A DNA stretch of 64,000 nucleotides, taken from positions 58,441,461-58,505,460 of the forward strand of contig OY720348.1 of assembly GCA_963082975.1 (NCBI GenBank). Reading direction: 5' to 3'. The notes beneath the pieces are model-generated. The model was given only the letters and a program-made list of their open reading frames with translations, ran no database searches and was not told where the DNA came from. This document shows positions 32,267 to 46,058 of the stretch, in pieces. Source of the DNA: Labia minor. Lineage: Eukaryota > Arthropoda > Insecta > Dermaptera > Spongiphoridae. A program made the position numbers and the translations under genes. Numbering within the stretch: position 1 is the stretch's first letter; each line of letters opens with the position of its first letter.

Positions 32267-32571
32267 TGTATATATATATATATGTTTGATTTGAAATATT
32301 ATATATAGGTATATGATTTTTGAAAAACACATTCTTTTTTATTTTAAATGATAATAATTATTATGATTATTTTAAATATTCAAAATATATAAATGATAAA
32401 TAATATTGAATTAATTATATTTTTTAATTTGAAGACGTTTACTATAAATTATTTTAATAATTGTATCAATTAAATTTTATGAATTGTTTAAAAAATTATA
32501 CCGAACTATAAATTAATTACTTTTTTATTTGTAGAAAGACAAACATTGAATTGCAAGAAACAAAGTTAAAA

Positions 32572-33185
32572 TTAGCTGGAGTGTCTCCACTCGACTATCT
32601 CGCAATTTGAATTGGATTAAATAACATAATATATTATATTTAAATTAAATTTAATTAATTATAAATTATAAATAATAAATATTAAACCAGCGCATGTTTG
32701 GTTTTTTATTGATGGCACCATGGCACGTGTTGGCGCGTGAGATTTGCAGTGTTAAAAAATTAATTCTGGTACTTTCAGCGATTCAATCAAGCTGAAATTC
32801 TATATATAGCAGTTTTATACAATTATTAATCATGTGAAAAATTGTCAAACATATATCTTTATTTTTACGGTCACTTTAGAGGAAAAAAAATCAAAACGTT
32901 GTAGGTAATAACCCTCTTCCGGTTGAGCTACATTTCTCAAAAGTTGATAGAAAACTATGAATTTTGAATAATGTCCATGTACCAAATTTCATCATTCTAG
33001 CTCAAACCGTTTTTAAGGTAATCTTGTCTACATACATACACACACACATACACACACATGCACACACACACAGACATTTTTCTCAACCTTCGTGAAAATG
33101 ATTCAGGAACCTTCAAAACGTATAAAAACATCAAAATCTCAACATCGAAAATTTTCGTGATCGCAATACTCTCTGGCGAGATAGT
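32572..33185 (-). mobile_element. R1 HINE-like repeat (copy B)
   Basis: Duplicate of 1,599-2,212, with all terminal features retained. Confidence 0.6.
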
Positions 33186-33234
33186 AAAAAACAACTATAC
33201 AAAATGCAAAAAATTATATAAAATAACAGGATAT

Positions 33235-33368
33235 TTAGGAATGAGTGGGAGTCATTATTGACTACCTAACTCATCCAGGAAGGATTGCACTTTATTAAAC
33301 ACTGCCATTAAGAAATTTTGAATCAAATCTTCCTGCTCTTCTAATGAACAATCATATTTATTTATATT
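33235..33368 (-). pseudogene. N-gene remnant (copy B)
   Basis: Duplicate of 2,262-2,395. One difference (CTCATCCAGG here, as in the intact genes; CTCATTCAGG in copy A), so the copy A change is the derived one. Confidence 0.7.
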
Positions 33369-33544
33369 TCATTAGATTGGAATTTTAAAGTACCTTAAAC
33401 ATTCGAAAATTCGACAAACTGATTTCATTTTCATCTCCTTCATTTTCATCTGTTAGTTCGTCAGGTTCTGGAGGCAACACTATATCTTCTACATTCTCAT
33501 TATTTCCTTATAAATCATGTACAAATTCTTCACTATTAGCAAGA

Positions 33545-34558
33545 TCAGTTAACGAGTTGTTTTCGTTTTATTGTAATAGGTTTCCTCCAAGTTAATTTGT
33601 GGTTTAGAATTATTCCCAGATATTTTGCTTCAGTTATTTGTGGAATTATTTGATTGTTTATAATGACTGGACTACTACGCAATCCTTTTTTGTTGGTAAA
33701 ACTCACATGGGTCGATTTGCTGCCATTCGTCATTTAAAAAGCCACTTTTAAATCATATTTATAATACTTTCTAGGTTGTTATTGGTGGTGAATAAATTGA
33801 TGTCGCAAGCAAAGGTAGCTATAGTGGTGTTGGAAGAAGTTGGTAAGTCAGCAGTATTAATTAGGTAGAGGAAGGGAACTAGTAAATTACCTTGAGGAAC
33901 ACCAGCATGGACAGGGTAATTGGTAGGATTCCAGGAAGCAGTAAGTAGAAATTAGTTGAGACAAGTTTTTGTAGCTTGTACAACAATCCTATTTGACAGA
34001 CCTCGTCAAAAACATGACTAATAGAATAGACACACAATTAGTTATATTACACATATTTTTGAATATAATATTATATTTCTATCAATACAAATTAGTTAGT
34101 AGTAACATAACAATTCAAAATACTAAAACAAGATTATTATATGTAAAATAAATAAACATTTTATTAGATCAAAGTCCAACTTTGCAAAAACTGGACCGCA
34201 CTTAGCCTACTTGAACTTTTATTATTTAATAAAAATATTCTATAGAGGTAGAAAGTAGTTGAGAGCAGTTTTTTTATTTTGTTTAACAATCCCATGGGCA
34301 AGACCTTGTCCTAAACCTGACGAATAGAATAGAACCACAAAAGGGCACTATTGCTTTTTCTCTAGGGATTCAGAAATTGTCTTTGTTACTCTAGGAACAT
34401 CTTCGATGGTGTCGTGATGTCGTGATGACTTCTGAATCCAAATTGGTGAACAGATATGATGTTTTTAGTATCGGTAATTGAGTAAGGTTCATTGTTTATT
34501 AGTTTTTCCAGAATTTTAGATAAGATTGAGAGCAAACTGATACAAGAATTAAACAAAA
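33545..34558 (-). pseudogene. Jockey-like LINE fragments (copy B)
   Basis: Duplicates of 2,572-2,960 and 3,413-3,585, with the same unassigned debris between them. The piggyBac-like N-terminal relic lies just left (33,369-33,556). Confidence 0.7.
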
Positions 34559-34668
34559 CAACAACAAATCTTTTAAACAAGTATTTACGATAAAAAATAA
34601 ACATTTAATTAACAAAATGAAGAATTAAAAAAATAGTAGTTAAAATGGACTAAATTCCAATATGAGTT

Positions 34669-35081
34669 TTAGGCTGGAGTAATGTACCCATTTTTTAAAG
34701 CTTTCAGGAGTAATTTCACTTTACCGAGCCCATGAATTATGATGAGCGTAATATAATCATCCTCATCGTCAGAAATTAAATCATATTTTCGTTGGCCTTA
34801 ACAAGGATCACAAATTTCGGATTTTTCATTAACCAACTATACAAATTATTGTATTCTATCAAAATATATTCCACCGTTGGAATTGTGGATTTCACATCGT
34901 CAACATACATTTTAACGAATGCTATAAATAAAAAGGGTGATTAGATTGATAAAAAAGTTTATATATCGGCCTGGAATAAGATTTACATACCTTCGAATAA
35001 TTCGTCTCTAGTTTGGAAATTGAAAACAGTAGGATTTGCAAGGAAATTCCAAACCAAGATAAGTTCTGGGTCCTTAATCAT
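34669..35081 (-). pseudogene. K2 duplicate, same frameshift
   Basis: Exon 1 complement(34991..35081), exon 2 complement(34669..34921). The one-base deletion in the KANDKY codons is identical to copy A, so it was present before duplication. TATAAAAG at 35159-35166; shared block at 35241-35323. Confidence 0.85.
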
Positions 35082-35333
35082 TTTTTAAATTCGAAAATAA
35101 AAATCTAAAAGAACTTAAATCAGTTGATCAGCCAATTCACCAAGGAATCACAAATCGTCTTTTATAAAGTTTATAAAATTTAATTTAATTTATTATAAGA
35201 TTTATATTATTTGTCCAACGAGACGATAATTATTAACAATCACTTTAAGATTGTACGCCTGTTAATTAATTTAATAAATAAATTAATTAATAATTAATTG
35301 GCCAGATAGCGCTCTAGTATCATTTCTAGATAA

Positions 35334-37040
35334 TAAATTGATAATTAAAAATAAATAAATATATTTGGAAACCTGTGGAATAGACAAATTTAATAAAATA
35401 TTGAAAATAGAAGAAAAAAAATTATTTTTTCACTTTGTTAATTTCGAATCGTCGTTAGTAATATTTTTAAAAAGATTTTCAACATTCGGTTATAATAATA
35501 ACAAAAACTAATTAAAGGGCTTAAAACAAAATTAAAACTAAAAAACATGATCTTCTCTTATAATAGATAATAGATAATAATTGGGGTTTGAAATAAATGG
35601 CTTAATCATAAGATTACAATGCGCTTTGGAAAATATTATTCATATTGGTAATATTATTATAATTTAGAATTATAGATTATAATTTAGAATTAAATAAATA
35701 TTAATTATTTGATTTTTAAAAACGATTTTCACTTTCTTGACATAATAAAAAAACAAAAAAAATATTCACAAAGTTAGCTACATATTAATACAAATAAATA
35801 ATGGGTGCCATTTTTCGGCATATCAAAAAAGCACGACAAATTTGGTTTTGCAAAAAAAAAAATATACAACGACCAAAAATTGATAAAACGACAAAATGTG
35901 TAAACGAACGGCAATTAATATAATTTCAAATTACTACATATTACTGGCAAACAAAGTCCGTTCAGAATTTGACAGAAAATTTAAGGTTAAAATAAAGTAA
36001 AACATGTAAAAAATTCCAGTTAAAGATTGCGTATGTTTTATGAAGGTAATATAAATTTGAATATAAAAATTTTTTAAAGTTTGTTTTCTTATTTTTTACC
36101 CTTTTCTACAGTATAATTGAATAAATTTTTTGTTTGGAAGATTATGTAGAAAATGAAAATAATGAAAGTAAAGTCACTAAATACTACTAAAGTACTAGTA
36201 AAAGATTTTGAAGAGTCATCTAAAGCAGAAGAATATATCAAAATTGAAATTTCATGGTGCAAAACATCAAAAGAGAACACTTTAGATTAGTGTTTCTCAA
36301 CCTTTTTGTACCAAACGCCCCCTTTGTAAACCCACTTCTTAATTCGCCCCCCTTAAAATTTTTACAGATAAAAATTGCATGATAATCCCTAATATAAGGT
36401 AGGCACACCAGGTGATTGTTAGAGCCATATCAGAACCTGATTGCAAAATCATCTGCCCTTTTTTTAAAACCATATTGAAAAAAATTGCAAAAAAGAGGAA
36501 ATGTTTAAAAAGCCTGTTCGCAAAATCATCTTATCTTTTTTTTAGAGTTGAAAATGATTTCGCCCCACAAAAATAACTTATCGCCCCCTTGAAGATGTCG
36601 ATCGGCTAGGTTGATGAATAATCAAAAGCAGAAGAATATATCAATTATACCTATATGTATGTTTAATCGTTTTGTTTTGCTAAATAAATTTGCTACAAAT
36701 GTTTATTATATATATATACTTGACTTAATTATAATGTATGCTCGTTTTTTTAAATAAATTTCTGGTTTATTTATTATTTAATCAGGAAAATATATCCGCT
36801 GTCGCTTTAAAATCTAATTTTGTCGTGACATGACTAGTTGGTAAGGGTACCTAATTTGTCGTTAATTTTACTACTTTTATAGCTGACAATTTGCCGTTCA
36901 AATTACATTTTTTGAGAGGCTATATTCTCCATAAATAATTTATAAATAAAGGAAATTTAAATATTTGCTTTTATTTATTATTATATGAGTCTAAAACTTG
37001 TCTTATAATATACAAATGTCAAAAAAAAAATTATATATTA
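35334..37040. other. K2 upstream flank and repeat debris (copy B)
   Basis: Duplicate of 4,361-6,067, including the degenerate hAT-like repeat at 36,291-36,613. No gene was seen. Confidence 0.5.
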
Positions 37041-37921
37041 GGTTGTCAAATATCTCCCTTCCGCTTTTTTGCTCTTTATTCAATGCTTTATAAAAAGTGT
37101 TACAGTGATCGGATTTAGTTCAAATATGCGCCGTTTTGTTCGATAATCTGTTTCCATCTAGACGGCAACTTCATAATACCCCCCTCGTACAAACCCCCTT
37201 CCTTATTTGCGAAGAACTCGGACAGTCACTTTTCACAAGCCTTTTTTGAGTCTAACTTTACACCACCAAGGGCGTTCGCCATGGACAGGAACAGGTGGTA
37301 CTTACTTGGCGCTATGTCCAGGCTATATGGTGGATGTGATAAATCCTCCCATCCGAGTTCCCGTAGCTTCTGACGAGTCATCAACGAAGTGTGTGGTCTG
37401 GCGTTGTCCTGGTGGAACACTACACCCTTCCTGTTGGCCAATTCTGGACGCTTCTGGGCGATCGCCTGCTTCAAGCGGTCCAGTTGTTCGCAGTAGATGG
37501 TAGAATTAAGCGTCTGGCCATATGGGAGCAGCTCATAGTGGATGATTCCCTTTCAATCCCACCAAACATACAGGAAAACCATGGTGTCGTTTTCACCGGC
37601 TCTGACTCGTTGAAACCATTCCTCCGCCGTTCGAAGTGATAGAATATCATCCCCCAAAACACCATTAATCTCACGCAACGTTTCTCTAGCGGATTTGCCT
37701 TTAACGAAGGGAAACTTTAAAATAACGCGAATTTCGGCTTTAGTGAACTCCTTGTTTACTCGTCTATAACTGTTGAACGCAATATCCAAACTAATCATGC
37801 ATAGCGTCGTTTTGTAGGTTATGTCAAGACCTTTCAAATGATGTATAGTATTACCATATACGAGCTCTGTAGCGCTTTGTACATAGCCGCGAAAAAGGCG
37901 GAAGGGAGATATTTGACAACC
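37041..37921 (-). mobile_element. Mariner, internally deleted (copy B)
   Basis: Duplicate of 6,068-6,948, with intact inverted ends and TA flanks. The transposase relic (37226-37837) has an extra nonsense change: the TGG of WWDWKG is TGA. Decay therefore continued after duplication. Confidence 0.92.
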
Positions 37922-38030
37922 TATTATGAATATCTATATATGTTATTTGAAAAATATATATATGATTTTTGAAAATCACTTAGAATATAGCAGAATAAAA
38001 AAAAATACATGCATTAAATTACAGAATCAA

Positions 38031-38908
38031 TGAGGTGTTTCCAACCATTCTGTAACACCGCCCCCTTTTTCTAAAAAAAATTCTTGCGCCCCCGTATACA
38101 TTTCTGAAATGGGCCATGGTTCAGAGCATTGCAAAATCATCCGACGTTTTTTTTATTTTTTTAGAACCAACCTGAAAAAATTTTAAAAAATCGGAAATGT
38201 ACAAAATCATCTTATCTTTTTTTAGAAACATATTGGAAAACAATTGAAAAATAATGCAAAATTTTCAAAAGATTATTGTGGGCACTTTAATTTCCTTTGC
38301 GCCCCCTTGCAACTCCAGGTGGCGACCTGAAAGGGGTCTACGCCAGCGAATAAAAAATTTGGGAGTCCTTGAAATGAATACGGGGGTCTACGATATTTCT
38401 TTACATTATACTATTATATAATTCCAATCAATATTCACAAAAAAAAAGGTAATTTTTTTTCCGATATAGATCTTAAACATTTTCAATTTTTCAATAAGGC
38501 CCTAAAAAGAATAAATTTTTTCCCGATATTTACAATAAGGCTCTAAAAAAATGTAAAATTTTTTTTACAAAAAATCAATTTCACGTTAAGTAGGGGGTAA
38601 GGGGTATATGAATCGCTATGAATCAGACTGGTAGGGACATACCAAGGAGCACCGACTATTAGTCTAAGAATTTTGTTTTGAAACCGCTGAATTTGGTTTC
38701 AATTGGATTTGCTAGCGGTCTAGCGGTCCCCCACATCTGAATGGGTCCAAATGGGTTTCAGGATCATTTTGTAAATGAGAAGTATTGTCTATCGTCAGTT
38801 GAGATTTTTGTCGGAGCAGCCAGTACAATTTGTTAAGTTTAAGTCTCAGTTGTTTTTTTTTTGACTTGATGTGCATCTCGCACGTTAGGCGTCTGTCAAG
38901 GTGCATAC
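38031..38908. mobile_element. hAT-like repeats and jockey relic (copy B)
   Basis: Duplicate of 7,058-7,935: the CGCCCCC repeat, the R4 module (38,368-38,598), then the minus-strand LINE piece at 38,614-38,908 (MHLDRRLTCEMHIKSKKKQ). Confidence 0.5.
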
Positions 38909-39122
38909 CGAGGTACTTTACAGTACTTTTAACCGGAATGGGTTTGTCTAAATTTACGCCATTATTATTTTAATGCATTAAAAATATTCAATATATATAA
39001 ATGATAAATAATATTAAATTAATTATATTTTTTTAATTTGAAGACGTTTACTATAAATTATTTTAATAATTGTATTAATTAAATATTATGGATTAATGAT
39101 GTTTTCTTAAGCGAGAAAGGAG

Positions 39123-39909
39123 GCCAGTCCACTCGACTATCTCGCAAATTTGAATTGTATATTATATTTTAATTAAATTATAAATTAAAATTAATAAATA
39201 ATATTTATTAAACAAGTGTTTGGCTCTTAGTTGATGGCACCACGTTACGTGCTGGCGCGTGATTGACAGCCAATATGTTAAAAAATTAATTCTGGTACTT
39301 TATGCGATCTAATACAGCTGAAATTCTATATATTACAGTTTTATACAATTTTTAATAATGTATCAAACATATATCTTTATTTTTACGGTCAGTTTAGCAG
39401 TGATGTATTGGTAAAATAAGAAGTAAGGAAATGCATAGTGGGGGCAAAAGAAAGTGCAATTTTCAACAAACTATTTTTTTCCATATAAGTTTTTTTAATT
39501 TTCTTATTATACTATACAAAATATTAACAAACACAAAAAAATAAATTTTAACAGTAGATTTAAGTGGGAGTTGTCGGGACATGAAAAGTTCCGGTTCTAA
39601 AAAAAGGTAAGGGAACGCTTTTACCTTACCCGCGTTACCCCTCCTAATACACCACTGCAGTTTAGAAGAATTAAATGAAAACGTGGTAGGCAATGACCCT
39701 CTTCCAAAAGAGCTACATTTCTCAAAAGTTGATAAAAAAACTGGGAATTTTTAATAATGCCCGTGTACCAAATTTCATTATTCTTGCACAATCCGTTTGT
39801 GCGCAATCTTGTCTACATACACACACACAGATATTTTTTTAAAATTTAATGAAAATGACTCAGGCGCCTTCAAAAGGTATAATAACATCAAAATCTCTGG
39901 CGTGATAAT
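39123..39909 (-). mobile_element. R1 HINE-like repeat, diverged (copy B)
   Basis: Duplicate of 8,150-8,936. Confidence 0.5.
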
Positions 39910-40313
39910 AAAAAAATGTAATTTATTCAAATATTGATTCAACTTTAAAATTTATTTACCTTTTAAATTATTTTATTATTTAAAACCGCCAATTAATTGA
40001 TCCTATTTCATTGCTAGGATTGAGTAGTTGTTATCAAAAGTGCAAGATATATAAAGGAGTGGTTCATTAGAAAATATCAATGAAAAGGTAAAAACATGCA
40101 ATGCACTTCAAACAAAAACTGTTTTTCTTCACAGTTGGGAAAAAAGAAATAAATATACAATGGATTGTTCAAATTGTAATCCAATATTTTATTGATTAAT
40201 TTTTATTGATGAAAAATAAAATATTTTTTTTCAAGTGTTTTAAAAAAATTACAATTTTTAAATATTTTTTTAATATAATAAAAATGATGATAGAATATAG
40301 CAGAATAAAAAAT

Positions 40314-40960
40314 AAGTTGACCTGTGGCCAGGTCTGAACCGACCGACGGTTTGAAGTAAATTAATTAGCAGTTACAGAAACAATTTCAAATAATTTTAAT
40401 ATATCTATTAATGTAATAAAAAACAGATATGGATACATAAATAATAAATATAAACATTTTTAATTTTATCTTATTTATAATATATATATATGCAAGACCA
40501 GGCTGTGACGTCATGAATGGCTGGATGACGTCATATATTTTAAATCAAGAAAAAAATAATAAATATGATTTTCCCGAGGATAAAACCAATACAAAGTGCA
40601 TGACTCGTGGTGATATATAAAAAAATCTCCTCATGTGAAATTTGGTGTGAAAATAACCCTTCCCTTCCTACCGTCGATCGCTAATACTACCACTTCCGGT
40701 TTCCGGATTTGCACCAAAAGTTGATCAATTCATCCCACTGATGCATTAAGTAAATATACCAAATTTCATCAAAATTGGTTGAGCCGTTCAGGCTGTACAC
40801 TTCTATACGGACGGACGGACTGACAGACGGACGGACAGACATCATGCTAAAAATACTTTTTTCTGTTAAGAAAATGCATGATTCGTGGAGATATGTAAAA
40901 ATCTCCACATGTGAAATTTGGTGTGAAAACAATACCTCCCTTACTATCGTCGGTCGGTAA
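40314..40960 (-). mobile_element. R2 HINE-like repeat (copy B)
   Basis: Duplicate of 9,341-9,987. TGACGTCA at about 40,535 is intact here, whereas copy A has one change (GATGTCGTCA). Confidence 0.65.
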
Positions 40961-41042
40961 AAATACTGCATTCAATTACAGAATCAAAGAGAAAAAAACA
41001 TTACAACGTGGAGAAGAGTATATTAAAAAAAATTATAAAAAA

Positions 41043-41443
41043 TTGCAGGATATTTAGGAATAAGTGAGAGTCATTATTGACTACCTGACTCATCAAGGAA
41101 GGATTGCACTTTATTAAACCCTGCCATTAAGAAATTATGTACTTCTAATGAACAATCATATTTGTTGTTCACTTTGAGATAAATCTGGAATGTGGGGCTT
41201 TTCCATATCCATTCCTTCAAAATGTAATATTATTAATATCATTTGTTTTAATATTACTAAATTATTCATTTATTTATTAAAATTTTTTTTTTTAATTATA
41301 TAAATTTCCAAGCTGTTACAAAATAACATTAAATAAATTGTTTGTTTATAATTAACAAGTCATGTAGGAAACATCCCAGTGGATGTTTCCTTTACTTTGT
41401 TTGAGGTTGGAATTAGAATCTTGCTATGGAATCACTGGGAATG
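41043..41443 (-). pseudogene. N-gene remnant and jockey 3' end (copy B)
   Basis: Duplicate of 10,070-10,470. Confidence 0.65.
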
Positions 41444-41520
41444 AACTTAACATCTAAATTCAAATTAATAAATTTTATTTATTAAAACAGGGTAAAAAAA
41501 TAAATATAAAAATTATAGTA

Positions 41521-41909
41521 TCAAAAACAAACAACCCAGGTTTGCGCTTTAGTAAACCCTGCCATTAAGAAATGTTGAATCAAATCGTCCTGATCTTCTA
41601 ATGAACAATTATATTTGTTGTTCACTTTGATATAAATCAGGAATGTTGGGATTTGCCATATCCACCTTTTCAAAATGTCGTAGGTGATGAAAACGGTAAG
41701 CATCTCTGGATGTCTGGAAGTTACATCTTCAACATACATCTTCAAAACAGCTACAAAAAAGAGGGAGAATAAATGGATGGGAATGGTTAAAAATAAGAGT
41801 GGAATAAGATTTACATACCAATAAATAATTCTTCATTATTTTGGAAATATAATATATAACCATGTGCGCCATTTTCGTATTTCAAGGCAAGTTCTGGTAA
41901 GTTGATCAT
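41521..41909 (-). CDS. N1 duplicate (106 aa)
   Basis: Exons complement(41819..41909) and complement(41521..41750). Protein identical to 10,548-10,936, C-terminus TWVVCF. Shared upstream block at 42112-42193. Confidence 0.8.
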
Positions 41910-42418
41910 GTTTTAAAATTCAAGAGGAGACTCAACTTTAAATCAATCAGTTGAATTAAATTCAAAAAAGAATGGCAATCTTATTTGATCGAATTTATTT
42001 CATATAATAAATTTGGAAGAGGAGAAGAAATCTTATATAGGAAAATGATTCTTTCTCGGAATGAATAACCAATGAATTTGTTACCAATGAGATGTCAATT
42101 ATTAACAATTTCTTTAAGATTGTACGCATGTTAATTAATTTCAGAATTCATTCAATTAATTAATAATTAATTGGCCAGATAGCGCTCTAGTATCATTTCT
42201 AGATGAAAATTGGCAATTAAAAATAAATAAATATATTTTGAAAGATGTGGAATAGAAAAAATTGATTAAAATATTGAAAATACAAAATAAAATTAATTTT
42301 TAACTTTGATAATTTCAAATCGTCGTCAACAATATTTTTAAGGATTTTCAAAAGTGATATAGAATAATGGCGTAGAATAAGTAAATCATATTTTTCACTT
42401 TTTAATTGAGAATTTTTA

Positions 42419-42878
42419 AAATGAATACGGGGGTCTACGATATTTCTTTACATTATACTATTATATAATTCAATTCAATATTCACAAAAAAAGGTAATTT
42501 TTTTCCGATATAGATCTTAAACATTTTCAATTTTTCAATAAGGCCCTAAAAAGAATAAATTTTTTCCCGATATTTACAATAAGGCTCTAAAAAAAGCTAA
42601 AATTTTTTTTACAAAAAATCGATTTCACGTTAAGTAGGGGGTCTACCCAAAACCGAAAAACATTGCAAGTGGTCTACCACACAAACAAGTTTGGGGAACC
42701 TATGATAAGAAAATAATAGAGAGATAACTGCAGAATTAGTTAAATATAGTGGGAAATCTTTAATCGAGTGTATGTACAATCTGACAAATAGAAAAGATTC
42801 TATTACAATGGCAAGAAGCAGTTATTGTCTTCCTTTTTATACGCTTTTTATTAATTTCACTTTTCTGTCGGTCTGTCT
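42419..42878. mobile_element. R4 hAT-like repeat and LINE relic (copy B)
   Basis: Duplicate of 11,446-11,905: GGGGGTCTACGATATTTC through TTTGGGGAACC, then the possible LINE piece ending in a (TCTG)n run. Confidence 0.45.
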
Positions 42879-43218
42879 GTCTGTAATCTTAACAATTTGT
42901 AATTGGATTTTACCCCATTCGAAACGTATATTGAAACCCGGTGACACTGGAATAATCAAAAAGAATTTGAATTTTATAAAAAATTCGGATTTGGATAAGT
43001 TGTGGATTTACATTTTAATTATTCAAGTATTATCAATTCAAGTTTCATCAATTAACTAATTAATTAAAAAGCAATAAGTATATTTTAATTACAAATATTA
43101 CTGATGCGATCTTGTTAATCATATATAAATTATTAAAAATATAAAAAGAGAAAAATATATATATATAATATTTTAACATAATTATATTAAAAAAAATAAT
43201 TATTTTTAAGATGATAAA

Positions 43219-43904
43219 AGAAAAAAAAATAATTAGCCAATAAAACAATTGGATAAGGATTATAAAATTGAAAATTAATTTTGAATTCAAATCAAAATCC
43301 TGGGTAACGAGTAGCCTCTTCTCTACATTCCCAGTAGAAAAGATATCTGCTTCAGGGATTGGCGTCCCTGCCCTCACGTGAGCTCATGATTTTTCCTTCC
43401 TACTGGAGGAATCATGTCCTTAACCCAGTGGTTTCCAAACTTTCTGTACCGGCGCCTCTCTTTTGTTAAAAACAGTCGTGGGACTGGCCGACAGAAGTGA
43501 AAACTTGTGAGTAAGAAATTTGAAAGCAGACCTAATGCGCACCAGCTTCACGAGAAAAATGAAATTTATATACGTATATATATATATATAAAATTCATAA
43601 TTATTTTTTTCAGCAAACTGATTATTATTACAAAAATATTAAAAATACGATGTGTATGAATATATATATATATATATATCTATCTATATATATAAAAAGC
43701 AATGTCTGTCTGTCTGTCTGTGTGTGTGTGTCGGTTAAATACTCAAAAACTACCCGTCCGATTGCGCTGAAACTTTCATTTATATATAGATTAATTTACA
43801 TGTTTAAATGTATATTTAATAAATTTATTTATTGATTCTTAATATTAATAATTCCAATTACTCTCTTGAAATTTTTTTTTTATTTAAAAGCATATTCAGC
43901 ATAT
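43219..43904. other. Sequence missing from copy A; contains a Helitron-like 5' end
   Basis: Copy A joins the equivalents of 43,218 and 44,052 directly. The interval has an unrecognised, slightly GC-richer piece (43,290-43,420), a hAT-like end at 43,426 (CAGTGGTTTCCAAACTTTC), and TA runs. At 43,683, TCTATATATATAAAAAGCAA followed by (TCTG)n resembles the start of the Helitron at 50,247. No Helitron 3' end follows. Confidence 0.5.
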
Positions 43905-44195
43905 CTCGCAAATTTGAATTGGATTAAATAACATATATTAATTTAAATTAAATTAAATTAATTCAATTATAAATTAAAATTAATAAATAATATTTATTAA
44001 ACCAGCGAAAGTTTGGCTCTTTTTTGATGGCACCACGTCACGTGTTGGCGCGTGAGATTTCCAGTGATAAAAAATTAATTCTTGTACTTTCAGCGATTCT
44101 ATCAAGCTGAGATTCTATATATAGCAGTTTTATACAATTATTAATCATGTGAAAAATTATCAAACATATCTTTTTGTTTACGGTCACACACACAC
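43905..44195 (-). mobile_element. R1 HINE-like repeat, partial
   Basis: Begins with CATATCTCGCAAATTTG (hairpin lost) and runs to an (AC)n. Copy A keeps only its right half (12,245-12,392), so the 833-bp difference is better explained as a deletion in A. Confidence 0.5.
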
Positions 44196-44307
44196 ACACA
44201 CACACATACACAAATTTAAAAATTAATATGTTAAAATATATATTATATAATATATATTATATTATATAATATATATTATATTATTATATTATATATATTA
44301 TATATAA

Positions 44308-44339
<32 letters not shown>

Positions 44340-44500
44340 TCTGAAATTAATTTTAAATTATATAAATATATTAGAAATTAATTTAATATAATTTAACATA
44401 TAATAATATATTAAAATATTTTATTTTATATATACATAATTTAGTAATACTGATTATTAATGTAAATATAAATAATAATATTTAATATGGCAAATATGTA
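44196..44500. repeat. TA-rich low-complexity sequence
   Basis: TATATTATA repeats and (TA)n at 44,310-44,338; longer than the copy A equivalent. No gene. Confidence 0.6.
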
Positions 44501-44699
44501 AAATTTTGTAAAGAATGTATCAGAAGTTTAGTGTCTAACATTCTGGCGTATTGCGCATGCGTATATCTGTCGGGTCGGGTAGTTTTCGAACGGTCGGGTC
44601 GATCTCACGGGTCGGGTCGTTTTGGAATTTCACGCGAGTTCTATAATTTTTCCCCATCCCGCAAAAGTGCTCAACTCCGCTAAAGAAGTTTTCACTTCA
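44501..44699 (+). repeat. 199-bp local duplication, left copy
   Basis: Matches 46059-46257 with a few differences. Copy A has this sequence once (12,641-12,839). It ends exactly at the left edge of the inverted hAT piece. Includes the tail of the piggyBac relic. Confidence 0.85.
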
Positions 44700-44700
44700 C

Positions 44701-46058
44701 GCCGTTCGTTACCAAAATTAAGTCTAAACGAAATGAAATATTATCTTGGGATTTGATATTTAGATGTTTTTTTTGGAATGATGGGCGGGGATTGGATTGT
44801 TTTTGGACAAGATGGGACCATAAGTAATGCTAGTTTAAAGAGGTGTCAAAACACATTTTATTGAATTTCTTTATAAATTCCGATTTTTATGAGAATTATC
44901 ATACTATCGTATTAAATTTAGAGGAAATCGCATTTACTAAAAGTTTCATTATATTCATTTTTACCTAAACTTAATAATAAAGGAGTTATTTATAATAAAC
45001 TACTTTAAGATGTCGAAAGCTTTTCGTCCGCCCGTAGTGGTAGGATAATTTGAAAAAATTAAACTTAAGAAAATTTAGAAAAAAATAGATTTTATGTGTG
45101 GGAACTGAAGCTCACGAATCCCCCCCCCTGCCTCTTTCCTGGCTACGTGAAAAAATGAAATTCGATTTTAACCCATTGGTGACCAGATATCATGTAGATA
45201 AATATAGAAAAAAATATTTTTGAAAGGGTTTTTGGTGTATAAAAATAAATGTTCCCATTTGGGAACGCTGGCTCTACAAATGGGTTAATATATATAAACA
45301 AATAAAAAAAATTAACCTTTTCAGTTGTGAAATCAACTATTTCTTTATTGTCTTCTTCGCTATTGCTATTAACACAATCTGTTGTTTCTGAAGGTCCAGC
45401 TTCACTATCTAATTCTTAAATGGAAAAGTATTTAAGAATTAATTCACTAAGTTAAAAAAAAAATTTAAATCTTACCTTTCTTGTTTTTCTTATTTTGAAA
45501 AAAATCTGAAATTAGTCTTCGCTTCATAATCTTTATGAAATTAGCAATTAATGTATGTAGCAATGTGGAAGGGGTTGAATTGGTGTCTAGGGTAAATGTT
45601 CTCGATAGAGCAACTTCTTGTTTGCGAATTTCTATAAAATGGTTTATTTACAAATGCCCTACCCGTTGTGGTGGAGAAGGGGGGAGACTTTCTCCTGGAC
45701 GTCACCAAAGGCCCTGTGGGGGTGAGGGCCTGCGTTTCCGCTATCCCTCTGTTAAATTTTACAACCAGGGATAAGGAAGTGGAGTGAGGAGCTCGAAACA
45801 TCCCTTGACCTCGGTATCAATTTCCACATGTATTAATAAAAAAAAACTTTTTTATTATACACTAAGTTATATTTTAAGAATTTTTTTTCTTTTCTATTTG
45901 AAAACATAATATACAGCAATTATTTTTTTTTTCTCTCCTGGGGGTTTTAACCCCCAAAACCCCCCCTGGTTGCGCCACTGAATATAGAGCAATTATTATT
46001 TTTTTTCTCTCCTGGGGGGGGTTTAACCCCCAAACCCCCCCCCCTGGTTGCGCCACTG
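44701..46058 (-). mobile_element. Inverted, one-end-truncated hAT copy
   Basis: Near-identical inverse of 50,611-51,970. The right end is the true terminus (CTGGTTGCGCCACTG, ending 46,058). The left end breaks off inside the element at GCCGTTCGTTACC, 180 bp short of the other terminus. No 8-bp duplication; instead a 199-bp duplication flanks it. The minus strand at about 45,527 starts the MKRRLISDFF reading frame. Confidence 0.85.

Larger units (their letters stand above)
30972..43213 (+). repeat. Copy B, first segment of the large tandem duplication
   Basis: Near-identical to 1-12,240. Seen differences include single-base changes and C-run length at 32,066. Everything in copy A recurs: K1, K2, N1, mariner, R1, R2, R3 and the LINE relics. 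Confidence 0.95.

Noticed and set aside
43060-43377. 105-aa minus-strand frame starting MRAGTPIPEADIF
   Set aside because: The second half is TA-rich flank; the first 30 residues look coding-like, but I could not link them to any family.
45535-45801. Overlapping 79- and 86-aa frames on opposite strands (and their copies at 50,870-51,136)
   Set aside because: They lie within the hAT element, neither resembles a known protein, and they are probably non-coding transposon interior.
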